Notes: generated by a model from the sequence alone, not told the origin. A stretch of 64,000 nt of DNA from UBA7236 sp044227505 (GCA_044227505.1 JBGAWP010000012.1:8265-72264), one strand, 5' to 3'; counted from the first letter of the stretch, positions 9,255-18,520 are shown. Numbers and translations: made by a program.

Positions 9255-9290
9255 AAACGACCTGCCCGAAAAGCAGGTCGTTTGTTTTTT
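9255..9290 (+). terminator. Rho-independent terminator after hsp20
   Basis: A perfect 11-bp stem pairs AAACGACCTGC (9255-9265) with GCAGGTCGTTT (9273-9283) around a CCGAAAA loop, followed by TGTTTTTT. It closes the small heat shock gene. The rest of the gap to 9506 holds nothing recognisable. Confidence 0.92.
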
Positions 9291-9506
9291 GGACTATTTC
9301 AAGTATTTATATTGACCATGGTTCTAAACCGCAGATATTTATCACCTTTCTCAAACATATGATAAATCTCATTGGGCAACTTGAGGATGGTCACCTCAGC
9401 AGGCCTATTGAAAAACTATCTTTAGTTCACATATAATATTCTAAATATCAATAATAGGTGCACCTGGAATTCATAAATTTCAATTAATAATAATAAATAT
9501 AACAAA

Positions 9507-9827
9507 ATGAAAGAATTTGAAATAAATAATATCCAGTTAAAGATACAAACTTCAAATCTGGATGAAGACGGGAAAATCAGTAATTATATCATCGAGCAAA
9601 TTGAAGCTCTCGGCAAAAAATACAGCCGCATCAATAAATGCGAGGCATATCTAAAATTAATGAAGAACGATAAAAAAATGAATTGTTTGGTTGAAGTTAA
9701 GTTATTTGTTCCCGGTCAGAGCCTGATAGCCATTGACAATCAGCAAACATTTAAGCTCGCATCTAAAATGGTATTTGACGACCTCAAAAAACAGCTTGTC
9801 CGTTTCAAAGAAAAAATCAGCGAATAG
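9507..9827 (+). CDS. hpf: Ribosome hibernation-promoting factor/RaiA-like protein (short form)
   Basis: The 106-residue protein has the single beta-alpha-beta-beta-beta-alpha domain of short HPF/RaiA. There is an N-terminal strand IQLKIQTSNLD, a helix NYIIEQIEALGKKYSRINKC, strands with NDKKMNCLVEVKLFVPGQSL, and a second helix FKLASKMVFDDLKKQLVRFK. It lacks the C-terminal dimerisation domain of long HPF, so it would act alone on the small subunit at the decoding centre. Neighbouring FtsH and Hsp20 genes suggest that it serves stress rather than stationary phase only. Confidence 0.85.
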   Translation: MKEFEINNIQLKIQTSNLDEDGKISNYIIEQIEALGKKYSRINKCEAYLKLMKNDKKMNCLVEVKLFVPGQSLIAIDNQQTFKLASKMVFDDLKKQLVRFKEKISE

Positions 9828-9954
9828 TTGAATTCAATTTTTGTTTTGCAGATCAGACAACTAAAAATTGGCACCACCATAAGAATTAAGGAATATAATT
9901 AAATTCATTGATAACCCTTGGATTTTTTTTGATTAACCCGAAAGATAACTGACG

Positions 9955-11904
9955 ATGGAAACAAACAATAAAAACACAACAGAAAAGGGAAATCAGGAAA
10001 CACCAATAGCGAAACGGCCTCGTAAAAGCAATAAAGGGCTACTTTTGGTTTATGGTATAATAATCTTAATTCTGCTCCTGATCAGTTATACTTTTATTCA
10101 ATTTCAACCTGCTGAAATTACCTGGCAAGAATTTGATACTAAAATGTTACAACGCAATGCAGTTGAAAAAATAGAGATTCTTGATAACGAAAAGGCAGAG
10201 ATCTATATTAAAAAAGAATTTAGTAACGACCCTGCATTTACGAACGTTTTCCATCCGAACTTCGGAAACAAAATTAATGAGGGACCCCATTATTATTTCA
10301 ATATTGGCTCCGTTGAATATTTCGAAAATAAAATGTCAGAGTCTGAAAAAATTAACCCGGAGAATGAAAAAATACCTGTCATTTTCACAAAAACGAGTAA
10401 TTGGTATTCTGATTTGTTCCAATGGATTTTACCACTTCTATTGATCTTTTTATTCTGGTTTATTATTACCCGATTTATTGCCCGCGGAAGCCCACAGGGA
10501 CCATCCGTATTTAATTTCGGAAAATCAACAGCTACTCTTTTTGATACCGGAGATAAAAAAAGTGCTGTCACATTTGAAGATGTTGCCGGACTGGAGGAAG
10601 CGAAAGTTGAGGTAAAGGAGATCGTAGATTTTTTAATGGATCCAAAAACTTTTACTCGATTGGGTGCGAAGATTCCAAAGGGTGTTATAATAGTTGGCCC
10701 CCCGGGTACCGGTAAAACGCTTCTGGTAAAAGCGGTGGCGGGAGAAGCAAAGGTTCCTTTCTTTTCCATTTCAGGATCTGAGTTTGTTGAAATGTTTGTT
10801 GGTGTAGGAGCATCACGTGTTCGTGATCTGTTCCGACAAGCAAAAGAAAAAGCACCCTGCATAATTTTTATTGATGAAATTGATGCAGTTGGGAGATCAA
10901 GAGGGCGGAACACCGTTTTTTCAGGTGCAAATGATGAAAGAGAAAGTACATTGAATCAACTCCTCACTGAAATGGATGGGTTTGGAACTAACAGCGGAGT
11001 GATTGTTTTAGCTGCAACAAACCGTGCCGACATGTTGGATCCTGCGCTTTTACGACCTGGTCGCTTCGACAGACATATTTACCTGGAACTCCCAACATTA
11101 ATGGAAAGAAAAGCAATATTTAAAGTGCATTTGAAACCACTTTTAAAAGAAAGCTCCGTTGATGCTGAACTTCTTGCTGCACAAACACCCGGGTTTTCAG
11201 GCGCTGATATTGCAAATATTTGCAATGAAGCAGCACTCATTGCAGCGCGAAAAAAAAGATCAAAAGTCACTAAACAGGATTTCAGCGATGCGATCGATCG
11301 GATCATTGCCGGAATTGAAAAGAAAAGCAAGATCATTTCTCCTGATGAAAAAAAGATCATTGCATATCATGAAGCCGGGCATGCAGTAGCAAGTTGGTTT
11401 CTACAAAATGTGGATCCGCTTTATAAAGTTTCTATTGTTCCAAGAGGCAAATCTCTAGGCGCTGCATGGTACCTACCTGAAGAAAGAACATTGCGAAATA
11501 CTGCACAGTTTAATGATATTATGTGTGCAACACTTGGAGGCAGAGCAGCCGAGGAAATTATTTTTGGGGATATTACGTCGGGTGCATTGGATGATCTTGA
11601 AAAAGTAACACAACAAGCCTATACCATGGTAGTTTATTACGGTTTCAGCAAAAAAGTGGGTAATGTTAGTTTCTACGATTCTGATGGATTGAACATATCA
11701 GGTTTACAAAAACCTTACAGCGAAGAAACCGGAAGAATTATTGATGAGGAAGTCCGCAAACTAATTGAGGAAAATTATCAGACCACTAAGAAGCTGCTCA
11801 ATGAACATAAAGAACAATTAAAAAAATTAGCGGAATTGTTACTTGAAAAAGAAATAGCAGAAAAAGTGGATATTGAAAAAATTCTTGGAACCCGGCCACA
11901 ATAG
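9955..11904 (+). CDS. ftsH: ATP-dependent zinc metalloprotease FtsH
   Basis: The 649-residue protein has the full FtsH plan. Membrane helix 1 is at about 29-49, a periplasmic loop follows, and helix 2 is at about 145-166. The AAA module carries Walker A GPPGTGKT (248-255), Walker B IIFIDEIDAV, and the second region of homology RPGRFDRHIYLELP. The zinc site is YHEAGHA with H472, E473 and H476, and a downstream acidic ligand region is GALDDLEKVTQQA. It degrades misfolded membrane and cytosolic proteins. The position among Hsp20, HPF and a J-protein suggests that this is a stress-island copy, though only the whole genome could show whether a second ftsH exists. Confidence 0.95.
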   Translation: METNNKNTTEKGNQETPIAKRPRKSNKGLLLVYGIIILILLLISYTFIQFQPAEITWQEFDTKMLQRNAVEKIEILDNEKAEIYIKKEFSNDPAFTNVFHPNFGNKINEGPHYYFNIGSVEYFENKMSESEKINPENEKIPVIFTKTSNWYSDLFQWILPLLLIFLFWFIITRFIARGSPQGPSVFNFGKSTATLFDTGDKKSAVTFEDVAGLEEAKVEVKEIVDFLMDPKTFTRLGAKIPKGVIIVGPPGTGKTLLVKAVAGEAKVPFFSISGSEFVEMFVGVGASRVRDLFRQAKEKAPCIIFIDEIDAVGRSRGRNTVFSGANDERESTLNQLLTEMDGFGTNSGVIVLAATNRADMLDPALLRPGRFDRHIYLELPTLMERKAIFKVHLKPLLKESSVDAELLAAQTPGFSGADIANICNEAALIAARKKRSKVTKQDFSDAIDRIIAGIEKKSKIISPDEKKIIAYHEAGHAVASWFLQNVDPLYKVSIVPRGKSLGAAWYLPEERTLRNTAQFNDIMCATLGGRAAEEIIFGDITSGALDDLEKVTQQAYTMVVYYGFSKKVGNVSFYDSDGLNISGLQKPYSEETGRIIDEEVRKLIEENYQTTKKLLNEHKEQLKKLAELLLEKEIAEKVDIEKILGTRPQ

Positions 11905-11961
11905 ATAACAAATAATTCTTTTACTAAAGTTCCGGTTTAAATATGTAAATTCATTATGCAT

Positions 11962-11994
11962 TTATTGTATCGGATCAATTTAAAAATACAATAA
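11962..11994. terminator. Possible AT-rich bidirectional terminator between ftsH and the J-protein gene
   Basis: TTATTGTAT (11962-11970) pairs perfectly with ATACAATAA (11986-11994) across a 15-base loop in the gap between two convergent genes. The stem is AT-only apart from one pair, so its strength is doubtful. Confidence 0.4.
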
Positions 11995-11997
11995 TTA

Positions 11998-12933
11998 TTA
12001 ATCAGGTTTCCGCATTTTTGACAGCTTTAGGAATAGTTCCTTTTCTTCATCGGATAAATTTTTAGGCACTGTAAGTGAAATTTTAACAAATGCATTTCCC
12101 CTTTCTTCCGGTTTACCATAAACCGGCATGCCCATCCCCTTTAATCGAAATATTTTTCCACTATTTGTTCCTTCAGGCACCTGAATATTTATTTTTTTAT
12201 GTAGTAAATTAACTGCCATTTTACCACCTAGAACTGCGGTATAAATATCTAACTGCGCTTCGAAATGCAGGTCATTTCCCACAATAGAATAATGTGGATG
12301 GTTCTTTATGCGAACAGTTAAAAGCAGATCTCCCGGTACTGCCCCTGCTGATCCTGCACTACCCTTTCCTTTCATTCGCAATACCTGGCCATCATGAATA
12401 CCCGGTTTAAATTTCAGGTTAAGTTTATTGCCATTTAAAGTTATTTGTTTAGTAACACCATTATAGGCATCCTCCAGGGTAAGTTCAATTTCAGCATGCT
12501 GATCCTGGCCTTTTCCTGCATGGGAAGTCCGCTGTTTTTTTCCATTGTTGCGGCCGAACTCTCCGCCAAATATCGATTCAAAAAAATCGGAAAAATTACC
12601 TGATCCTCCAAACATATCTTCATCGCCGAATTGAGTTCCGGGTCGTCTGGATTGTTTTGTCCATTTCTCCCACTCGAATCCCTCCTGACTTCCACCCTGC
12701 TGTGCATAGTCATTCCAGTTTTCACCTAACTCATCATACTTTTTTCTTTTTACAGGATCTCCCAACACCTCATTAGCCTCGTTAGCTTCTTTGAATTTTT
12801 CTTCAGCCTGTTTATTTCCGGGGTTTTTATCCGGATGGTATTTCAAGGCCAACTTGCGAAAGGCCTTTTTAATTTCTTCTTGTGATGCCTTTTTATCCAA
12901 GCCGAGAATAGCATAATAATCCTTATATTCCAT
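11998..12933 (-). CDS. cbpA: CbpA-type DnaJ co-chaperone (no zinc finger)
   Basis: In the 311-residue protein the J domain occupies residues 1-70 and carries the HPD triad (H33-P34-D35). A G/F-rich linker contains GGSGNFSDFFESIFGG. Two C-terminal substrate-binding domains follow directly (HAEIELTLEDAYNGVTKQIT and NLLHKKINIQVPEGTNSGKI). There is no CxxCxGxG zinc finger, which separates it from DnaJ proper and assigns it to the CbpA class. It delivers substrates to DnaK. It is transcribed towards ftsH and belongs to the same proteostasis neighbourhood. Confidence 0.9.
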   Translation of the reverse strand: MEYKDYYAILGLDKKASQEEIKKAFRKLALKYHPDKNPGNKQAEEKFKEANEANEVLGDPVKRKKYDELGENWNDYAQQGGSQEGFEWEKWTKQSRRPGTQFGDEDMFGGSGNFSDFFESIFGGEFGRNNGKKQRTSHAGKGQDQHAEIELTLEDAYNGVTKQITLNGNKLNLKFKPGIHDGQVLRMKGKGSAGSAGAVPGDLLLTVRIKNHPHYSIVGNDLHFEAQLDIYTAVLGGKMAVNLLHKKINIQVPEGTNSGKIFRLKGMGMPVYGKPEERGNAFVKISLTVPKNLSDEEKELFLKLSKMRKPD

Positions 12934-13091
12934 AATATGTTGTGAAATTATTAATTAAATTCCATTGCTCTACTCTTAAGGAACTATTTTAAAGAGTTTT
13001 TAGTGCATTAAGCATAAATATTCAGTTTTTAATACTCCTAATGATCATCCGCAGAACTGATGTCAATTATTAACATTCCCCTTTCCAACAA

Positions 13092-13120
13092 AAAGAACCT
13101 GCAGTTTTTGCAGGTTCTTT
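13092..13120 (-). terminator. Rho-independent terminator (minus strand) in the 328-bp gap
   Basis: A perfect 12-bp stem pairs AAAGAACCTGCA (13092-13103) with TGCAGGTTCTTT (13109-13120) with a 5-base loop. On the minus strand it is followed by TTTTGTTGG, so it ends transcription of the gene at 13262-13687. The remainder of 12934-13261 shows only AT-rich sequence and a doubled TTATAAGAC near 13240. Confidence 0.85.
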
Positions 13121-13261
13121 ATATCGGTATCAAGCATTAGAGTATAAACTTGAACCATAAATCAGGATACTTCAATTATATTTAATAAATAGAGCATGTT
13201 AAATACATTAGAAACGTATTATTTATTGCAAAGTGGGGTATTATAAGACTTATAAGACAAG

Positions 13262-13687
13262 TTAATCTTGGAATGATTTTTTAACAAAAGCTTTTAACTG
13301 ATTATCAGAGTTATAATTACCATCATCAGACCTTATTACCTTATCAGCAAAATTTTGATCTTCTTTAAGATAATTACAGAACTCCTGCCTTGCAGTAGTA
13401 GGCCCAAAAACCAAAATCTCATCATAGTCAGAAAGTTTTTCTGCCAACTTATTATAATAACTGTTCAACGCATTTTGTTTTCTTTCATGTTTAGAAAATT
13501 CATTATTGGAAGATCTGAATCCACCAAGTTTAATTCCGTCAGAGGCTTCACCAGCAATTCGTTCCCTACTTTTAACAGTTGAAACAATAGTTTGAATACC
13601 AGCGTCAAGATCTTCCGGGTTAATAAATTTAGCTTCTTTATGATCCATCCAAATTGCCATTTTTTTTATTTCAAGTTGCTTTTTCAT
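13262..13687 (-). CDS. Small eRF1-domain-like (BaeRF-like) protein, paralog 1
   Basis: The 141-residue protein is of uncertain function and is a clear paralog of the gene at 21881-22264. Shared blocks are (A/G)IWMDH near the N-terminus, a central helix of the type YYNKLAEKL, the motif DEILVFGPTTARQEF, and a C-terminal DNQLKAFVKKSF. The pattern WMDH...FGPt.a resembles the RNase H-like second domain of the bacterial archaeo-eukaryotic release factor-like (BaeRF) proteins. I infer a ribosome-linked or stress role only from that resemblance and from the neighbours. A strong terminator follows on the minus strand. Confidence 0.6.
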   Translation of the reverse strand: MKKQLEIKKMAIWMDHKEAKFINPEDLDAGIQTIVSTVKSRERIAGEASDGIKLGGFRSSNNEFSKHERKQNALNSYYNKLAEKLSDYDEILVFGPTTARQEFCNYLKEDQNFADKVIRSDDGNYNSDNQLKAFVKKSFQD

Positions 13688-14288
13688 TGTATTTAAATTA
13701 GTTTAGAAACCCATTCGAAGCTAAATTAGGTGACATCTATTGCTTGAGAAATAAGGTAAATCATTTTTAGTTATGACAATTCTCACCTATTACTTCTCTC
13801 ACTTCCCCAAAGTAAAGTTGGCATTAGGGGGGGGGGTACTAAATTCGTAATTAATAAACTTCAAGTAATATAAATGAGATATTCCTAAATGGTTGAAATT
13901 TTGGTATTAATTAATTAATAATTATGCAATTTTTTCTACACTTGTAGCTCTTTTTCTACAATAAAATAAATTAATTCAATTATTATTATAATTCTTAAAG
14001 TGCTTTAAATTCATGCAACGATTGTAAAATAAAATTCTGGGTTTTCGTCCCAATATCTATCACCATCTATATTCCAGCCGTTGAAATTAATTTAAATTAT
14101 CCGCATATATTAAAATACTACAATGTATATACTCTTTTAAATCACTAATTTACTTTCAATATTAAATTTTTTAGTTCAATGGACAAATATTTGCATATCT
14201 GGAGTACCAGTTAGAAATATTTAATTCAATGCATTTTCGACTAACACTTATAGAAAATCCATTAAAGTCAAAATAATTTAAACACGAA
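13688..14288. other. 600-bp intergenic region without a gene
   Basis: This lies between two divergently transcribed genes and must hold both promoters. It is very AT-rich and I find no ORF with family resemblance and no RNA gene. The one striking feature is a run of ten G at 13827-13836. Confidence 0.5.
13827..13836 (+). repeat. Homopolymeric G10 tract
   Basis: Ten consecutive G residues lie in otherwise AT-rich intergenic DNA, about 140 bp upstream of the minus-strand BaeRF-like gene and 450 bp upstream of the AraC-type gene. Such tracts can change length by slipped-strand mispairing; here it could only affect promoter spacing, since it is not in a gene. Confidence 0.8.
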
Positions 14289-14831
14289 ATGAAGCTCCAG
14301 ATTAAATACATGGTTAGCGATCGCTGTAAATTATTGGTAGAGACGGAACTGCAGAAGCTAGGTCTAAATATAGTAAATATAAGGCTTGGCGAAATAGAGA
14401 TTGCAGAAAATCTTACGGAAGACAGCAGGCTCCTTTTAACAACAGCATTAACGGGTTCAGGGCTTGAACTTATAGAAGACAGGAGGGGAGAAATAGCTGA
14501 AAAGGTAAAGATTGCCATAAATGAAATGATAATGAATAAAGAAAAAATACAAAAAGGCAGAATTTCCGACTACCTATGTAATTTATTGAATTGCAACTAT
14601 TATTATATATCAAATGTATTTTCCTCAAAAGAAGGAATAACAATCAGAGAATATTTGCTAAATCAGCGAATAGAGTATGTAAAAATCCTTATCGCCAAAA
14701 ACGAGTTGAGCATTACAGAAATTGCCTATTCTTTAAATTTCAGTAGTGTAGCGCATTTATCAGCGCAATTTAAAAAGGTAACCGGTTCACCTCCAACGCG
14801 TTACAAGTTTGCCACCAACTCGAATGAATAA
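14289..14831 (+). CDS. AraC-family regulator with N-terminal HMA-like domain, paralog 1
   Basis: The 180-residue protein has two parts. Residues 1-70 (MKLQIKYMVSDRCKLLVETE...LGLNIVNIRLGEIEIAE) form an HMA-like ferredoxin fold. The C-terminal 95 residues are an AraC double HTH: DYLCNLLNCNYYYISNVFSS, QRIEYVKILI, and the second helix-turn-helix LSITEIAYSLNFSSVAHLSA, QFKKVTGSPPTRYK. In relatives I know the N-terminal motif is MVCxRC. Here it is MVSDRC, so the first cysteine is lost. The paralog at 18799 shows the same substitution. This argues against metal binding by a CxxC pair in both. Confidence 0.88.
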   Translation: MKLQIKYMVSDRCKLLVETELQKLGLNIVNIRLGEIEIAENLTEDSRLLLTTALTGSGLELIEDRRGEIAEKVKIAINEMIMNKEKIQKGRISDYLCNLLNCNYYYISNVFSSKEGITIREYLLNQRIEYVKILIAKNELSITEIAYSLNFSSVAHLSAQFKKVTGSPPTRYKFATNSNE

Positions 14832-14835
14832 AACT

Positions 14836-14861
14836 TACATTATGTAATAAAGAATAATGTA
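14836..14861. promoter_or_regulatory. Inverted repeat between the AraC gene and the Thivi_2564-type gene
   Basis: TACATTAT (14836-14843) is repeated inverted as ATAATGTA (14854-14861). The left half also forms the palindrome TACATTATGTA. It lies 75 bp before the small membrane protein gene and has no following T run, so an operator is more likely than a terminator. Confidence 0.4.
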
Positions 14862-14936
14862 GGGAACAAAAATATATTTTGTACAAAACTTTAAAAAAGA
14901 GTAACAGGCTCTTCCTGTAAAAAAAATAAAAATATA

Positions 14937-15122
14937 ATGCCTATTTTAACAATTTTGCTCGTTATTTTAATCGTTGGTGTATTACTTTGGTTAGTAAATA
15001 CCTATGTTCCAATGGATCGCAAGATCAAAAGTATTCTCAATGCCGTTGTGGTAATTATCCTAATTATTTGGTTACTTGATGCCTTTGGTGTAATCAATAT
15101 GATGAATAATGTCAGGGTATAG
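14937..15122 (+). CDS. Thivi_2564-family small membrane protein
   Basis: In 61 residues there are two membrane helices (about 3-20 and 31-50) separated by NTYVPMDRKIKSIL, which is the signature of this small family (a short loop with P-M-D followed by basic residues). The function is unknown. It is found in stress-type gene neighbourhoods, as here beside an AraC regulator and an iron-permease-like protein. Confidence 0.8.
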   Translation: MPILTILLVILIVGVLLWLVNTYVPMDRKIKSILNAVVVIILIIWLLDAFGVINMMNNVRV

Positions 15123-15184
15123 CGCTGTCTTGAATCCCAAATTTAACTGTATACTTAGATGCTTCATTGCCTGTTTTAATTGAA

Positions 15185-15586
15185 ATGCGAAAAATATATA
15201 CCACAATCGAGCTTCTATTTGAAAGGTTAACCAATATTGCAACAACATTATTGGGTAATAGTATCGTATTTATAATAGCACTCATAATAATTATTTGTTG
15301 GCTTAACAGCCCAAGTTTTTACGAACAATCGCTACGAGAGTGCATAAGAGACGTATTACATGGTTTGATTTTCCTAAGTTTATTCGTCATTCAAAAATCT
15401 TTTAATAAATTTTCTGCAGCCCTGCATTTAAAGGTTAATGAATTAGTGGCGTCACACGAACCAGCAAGAAATACCGTATTAAACACAGAAAACAAGTCAG
15501 AAAGAGAGATCGCTGAACTTTCAAAAGAATATAAAGTAATGTCAGAAGTTCTCAGTGATTTGAAAAAGGATATTAAAACCCGATAG
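15185..15586 (+). CDS. Low-affinity iron permease family protein
   Basis: I choose the ATG at 15185 (133 residues, MRKIYTTIELLFERLTN) over an upstream TTG at 15167, because family members begin near the amphipathic F-ERLTN segment. Two membrane helices follow (about 27-42 and 60-76). Then comes the diagnostic stretch VIQKSFNKFSAALHLKVNEL, in which relatives read FLIQNTQNRD-AALQ-KLDEL, and a charged helical tail. Bacterial members are small and no iron transport has been shown by sequence alone. It lies 62 bp after the Thivi_2564 gene. Confidence 0.8.
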   Translation: MRKIYTTIELLFERLTNIATTLLGNSIVFIIALIIIICWLNSPSFYEQSLRECIRDVLHGLIFLSLFVIQKSFNKFSAALHLKVNELVASHEPARNTVLNTENKSEREIAELSKEYKVMSEVLSDLKKDIKTR

Positions 15587-16444
15587 AAGACCGCAATTGT
15601 TTGGAAAATGCAATTAATTGACTTATTTATCCATTTGTGTCATTATAATCTCCTTTTTACATTATTTATTATACCCCTGGACTTCTAAATATACATTTGG
15701 ATTGAAATATCTTATTAAACCTTTTCAACCCAATTTATTCACTTTAATCCCAAAATCATCCTTTTTTAAAATATAATACAGATATTTTTGGTGAAATCAA
15801 AAATACATAATGAAATATCTGTACAATAATGGCGCCACAAATTGTGACATTTTATGCTTCAAACCTTTCATCAACTAAGGATTCACTCAATTGCAAATTA
15901 CTTCAAAGCCCCGATTGTTAAGCTATGCAACTTATAACTTGCATAATTATTGTAAACTCATAAATTCGGATTTATTACATGGTTAGAATAGATTTATTGC
16001 ATTTTCATGTTCACTTTTCCATGCTTTATTATTTTTACCTCCTGTTTTACTTGCAGTGAAAATACTTGTTAATAATTGCGTAGAGCAGTCAAAATCTTTC
16101 ATACTACAGCCAACTTCATTTTCCCCATTATCCACTAAAACTCTTCCTGCACTGCATTATTTGAGGCAAAACTGTCCCTAAATATCTTTTAAAAGTTTTT
16201 TTGAATTAATTATTCTAAATTAACGCCAATCTATAAAATTTAATTTTATTTCTTCGTTCATTCACAATTAATAAAATTACCATTAAACCGAATTATGTGA
16301 CATCGAGTAATTTGTCACAGATACTTACTTATATAACTTCAAGCAGTAAATTATACAACTAAATAATAAAATTGTATAAAGGAAATGATGGAATGTCCCA
16401 GAAATTTGGGGAGTGAAAATTATTTCACAATTAAAAAATCAAAA
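15587..16444. other. Long intergenic region (about 860 bp) without a gene
   Basis: No convincing coding frame is present. It contains an 11-bp inverted repeat at 15777-15823, a CACAAATTGTG palindrome at 15836-15846, and TGTGACA with inverted TGTCACA spaced by ten bases at about 16297-16320, the last some 125 bp upstream of the exported ice-binding-like protein. Any of these could be regulatory; none is proven. Confidence 0.5.
15777..15823. repeat. Perfect 11-bp inverted repeat
   Basis: TACAGATATTT (15777-15787) and AAATATCTGTA (15813-15823) are exact reverse complements separated by 25 bases. The left arm runs into TATTTTTG, which matches the Bacteroidota -7 consensus, but no gene begins nearby. 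It could be an RNA hairpin or a protein-binding site. Confidence 0.5.
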
Positions 16445-18502
16445 ATGAGAAAAAAAATACACAATGCATTAATGACAGTTATTCTGTTAATAATGCCGTA
16501 CGCAATCTTCGGGCAAACCCCTGATTTGGGTTCTGCTTCGGGTTTTGCAATGTTTACGGCGGTCGGAGCATTTAATAATGTTGGGGCTTCCACGGTTACC
16601 GGTGACGTTGGCACTGATGTAGGTGCCTTTGCAGGTTTTCCCCCAGGTACACTAATAGGAACCATCCATGTTGCAGATGGAATTTCGGCAACAGCTGCAG
16701 CTGATGTAGATGCTGCTTATACCTTTTTGAGTGGGCTGACTTGCGGTACTGTAATAGGTACAACAATGGGCAGCGGACAAATCTTAACTCCCGATACCTA
16801 TTGTTTAGGCGCAGCCTCCACAATAAATGGAGATTTAATTTTGGATGCATTAGGTGATCCAAATGCATTATTTATTTTTAAAATAGATGGTGCCCTTGCA
16901 ACAGGAACATTTGCTAATATAATTCTTGTAAATTCAGCTTCTTTATGTAATGTTTATTGGCAAGTAAACGGCCAATTTGATTTAGGAGAAAATTCAGTAT
17001 TTAATGGCACACTTATTAATAACGGTGCTATTAATTTATTGGACGGGTCTTCTTTATTTGGAAGAGGTCTTTCTCGTGCCGGAGCAATTTCAATGAATAA
17101 CAATACTGTTACTACTACGTTGCCCTCAGTATTTTATGCTGATGCAGATGGCGACGGATTTGGTGATATAAGTTCTACAATTACAAATTGTTATGCACCT
17201 GCAGGATACGTTAGCAATAGTTCAGATTGTAATGACCTCAATGCTGCAATTAATCCACTCGCAACAGAAATTTGCAATGGAATTGATGATAATTGTACAG
17301 GTGGTATTGATGATGGAATAATTTTTACCGATTATTATACCGATGCTGATGGCGACGGATTTGGTGATGCTTCTGCATCCCCGGTTAGTGCTTGTGCTCC
17401 CGTTGTTGGATCTGTTGCAAATAATAACGATTGTGATGATCTGAATGCAGCAATTAATCCACTCGCAACAGAAATTTGCAATGGAATTGATGATAATTGT
17501 ACAGGTGGTATTGATGAAGGAATAATTTTTACCGATTATTATACCGATGCTGATGGCGACGGATTTGGTGATGCTTCTGCATCTCCTGTTAGTGCTTGTG
17601 CTCCCGTTGTTGGATCAGTTACAAATAATAACGATTGTAATGATCTGAATGCTGCAATTAATCCTTCTGCAATAGAAATCTGCGGTAATTTAATTGATGA
17701 AGATTGTAATGGTCTGATCGATAATATTGATAGTGTTTATATCGAAGTCCTTTCAGTTTATCCTGTTTGTCAGCCTAATATTATTACGTTAGGAGCAAAT
17801 CCTACAGACGGTGGATTAACTTACCAATGGTACCGCAACGGTTTATTAATTCCGGGCGCAACCAATGTAACATATGATGTTTTCGAAAAAAGAGGATATT
17901 ATAAGGTTGCTGTAAGCAATGGCGAATGCACTGTTTTATCAGATAGTATTTATGAGCGTATTTATGGACCTCAGCCTCCTGTAATTAATTCATATGGTTA
18001 TTCTGATCTATGTGTTCAGAATCCAATAAAATTAAAAACAATATACGGTTTTGCTCCTACCCATGAATATCAGTGGTATCGCAACGATGTTTTAATTGAA
18101 GGTGCAACTAATGCAGTATATTTTGCAACTGAACCCGGATCATATAATGTTATGGTATTTGCTCCATATTTGGGTTGCCAATACGTAGCGGATGAACCAA
18201 CAATATTAACTCAGGAAGGATGCCGTATGGATGAAAATACAACCACACGTTTGGTGGTTTACCCTAATCCTACTTCCGGCGTTTTAAATGTTGATGCTTC
18301 AATGGAGTCAAATGCTGCTTCTGCAACACTTGAAGTATTTAATGTAATTGGTGAACTTGTGTATTCAGCAAGTGCATCTATAAATACTGGAAATATTTCC
18401 GAATCTATTGATCTTACTAATATTGCCAAAATTGGATTATACACTTTAAAAATTACTGTAGATAATACGATAATTATTAAACAATTTGTGATTCAGAATT
18501 AA
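16445..18502 (+). CDS. Exported ice-binding-like (DUF3494) protein with MopE-type repeats and T9SS sorting domain
   Basis: I set the start at the ATG at 16445 (685 residues) because MRKKIHNALMTVILLIMPY opens a normal signal peptide ending FGQ; the frame from 16385 adds 20 residues ahead of it. Residues 25-225 match the DUF3494 ice-binding beta-helix (VTGDVGTDVGAFAGFPPGT, GTFANIILVNSA, NSVFNGTLINNGAI). Residues 230-435 hold three MopE-like repeats with the calcium-type motif DADGDGFGD and the closing EICNGIDDNC. Ig-like segments (YQWYRNGLLIPGATN, YQWYRNDVLIEGATN) follow. The last 70 residues (VVYPNPTSGVLNVDAS...) are a T9SS type A sorting domain. It is a secreted or surface adhesin-like protein. 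DUF3494 does not by itself prove ice binding. Confidence 0.9.
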   Translation: MRKKIHNALMTVILLIMPYAIFGQTPDLGSASGFAMFTAVGAFNNVGASTVTGDVGTDVGAFAGFPPGTLIGTIHVADGISATAAADVDAAYTFLSGLTCGTVIGTTMGSGQILTPDTYCLGAASTINGDLILDALGDPNALFIFKIDGALATGTFANIILVNSASLCNVYWQVNGQFDLGENSVFNGTLINNGAINLLDGSSLFGRGLSRAGAISMNNNTVTTTLPSVFYADADGDGFGDISSTITNCYAPAGYVSNSSDCNDLNAAINPLATEICNGIDDNCTGGIDDGIIFTDYYTDADGDGFGDASASPVSACAPVVGSVANNNDCDDLNAAINPLATEICNGIDDNCTGGIDEGIIFTDYYTDADGDGFGDASASPVSACAPVVGSVTNNNDCNDLNAAINPSAIEICGNLIDEDCNGLIDNIDSVYIEVLSVYPVCQPNIITLGANPTDGGLTYQWYRNGLLIPGATNVTYDVFEKRGYYKVAVSNGECTVLSDSIYERIYGPQPPVINSYGYSDLCVQNPIKLKTIYGFAPTHEYQWYRNDVLIEGATNAVYFATEPGSYNVMVFAPYLGCQYVADEPTILTQEGCRMDENTTTRLVVYPNPTSGVLNVDASMESNAASATLEVFNVIGELVYSASASINTGNISESIDLTNIAKIGLYTLKITVDNTIIIKQFVIQN
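17146..17734 (+). repeat. Three in-frame MopE-like repeats; two near-identical over 204 bp
   Basis: Units 2 and 3 (starting near 17330 and 17534) repeat with a period of exactly 204 bp (68 codons) and differ at only a few bases. Unit 1 is more diverged. Near-identity at DNA level indicates recent duplication, and it leaves the gene open to changes in copy number by recombination. Confidence 0.85.
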
Positions 18503-18520
18503 TAAATAAAAGATCAACAT

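Noticed and set aside
10293..10913. 206-residue open frame opposite ftsH
   Set aside because: Shadow frame with no family resemblance, opposite the conserved AAA module.
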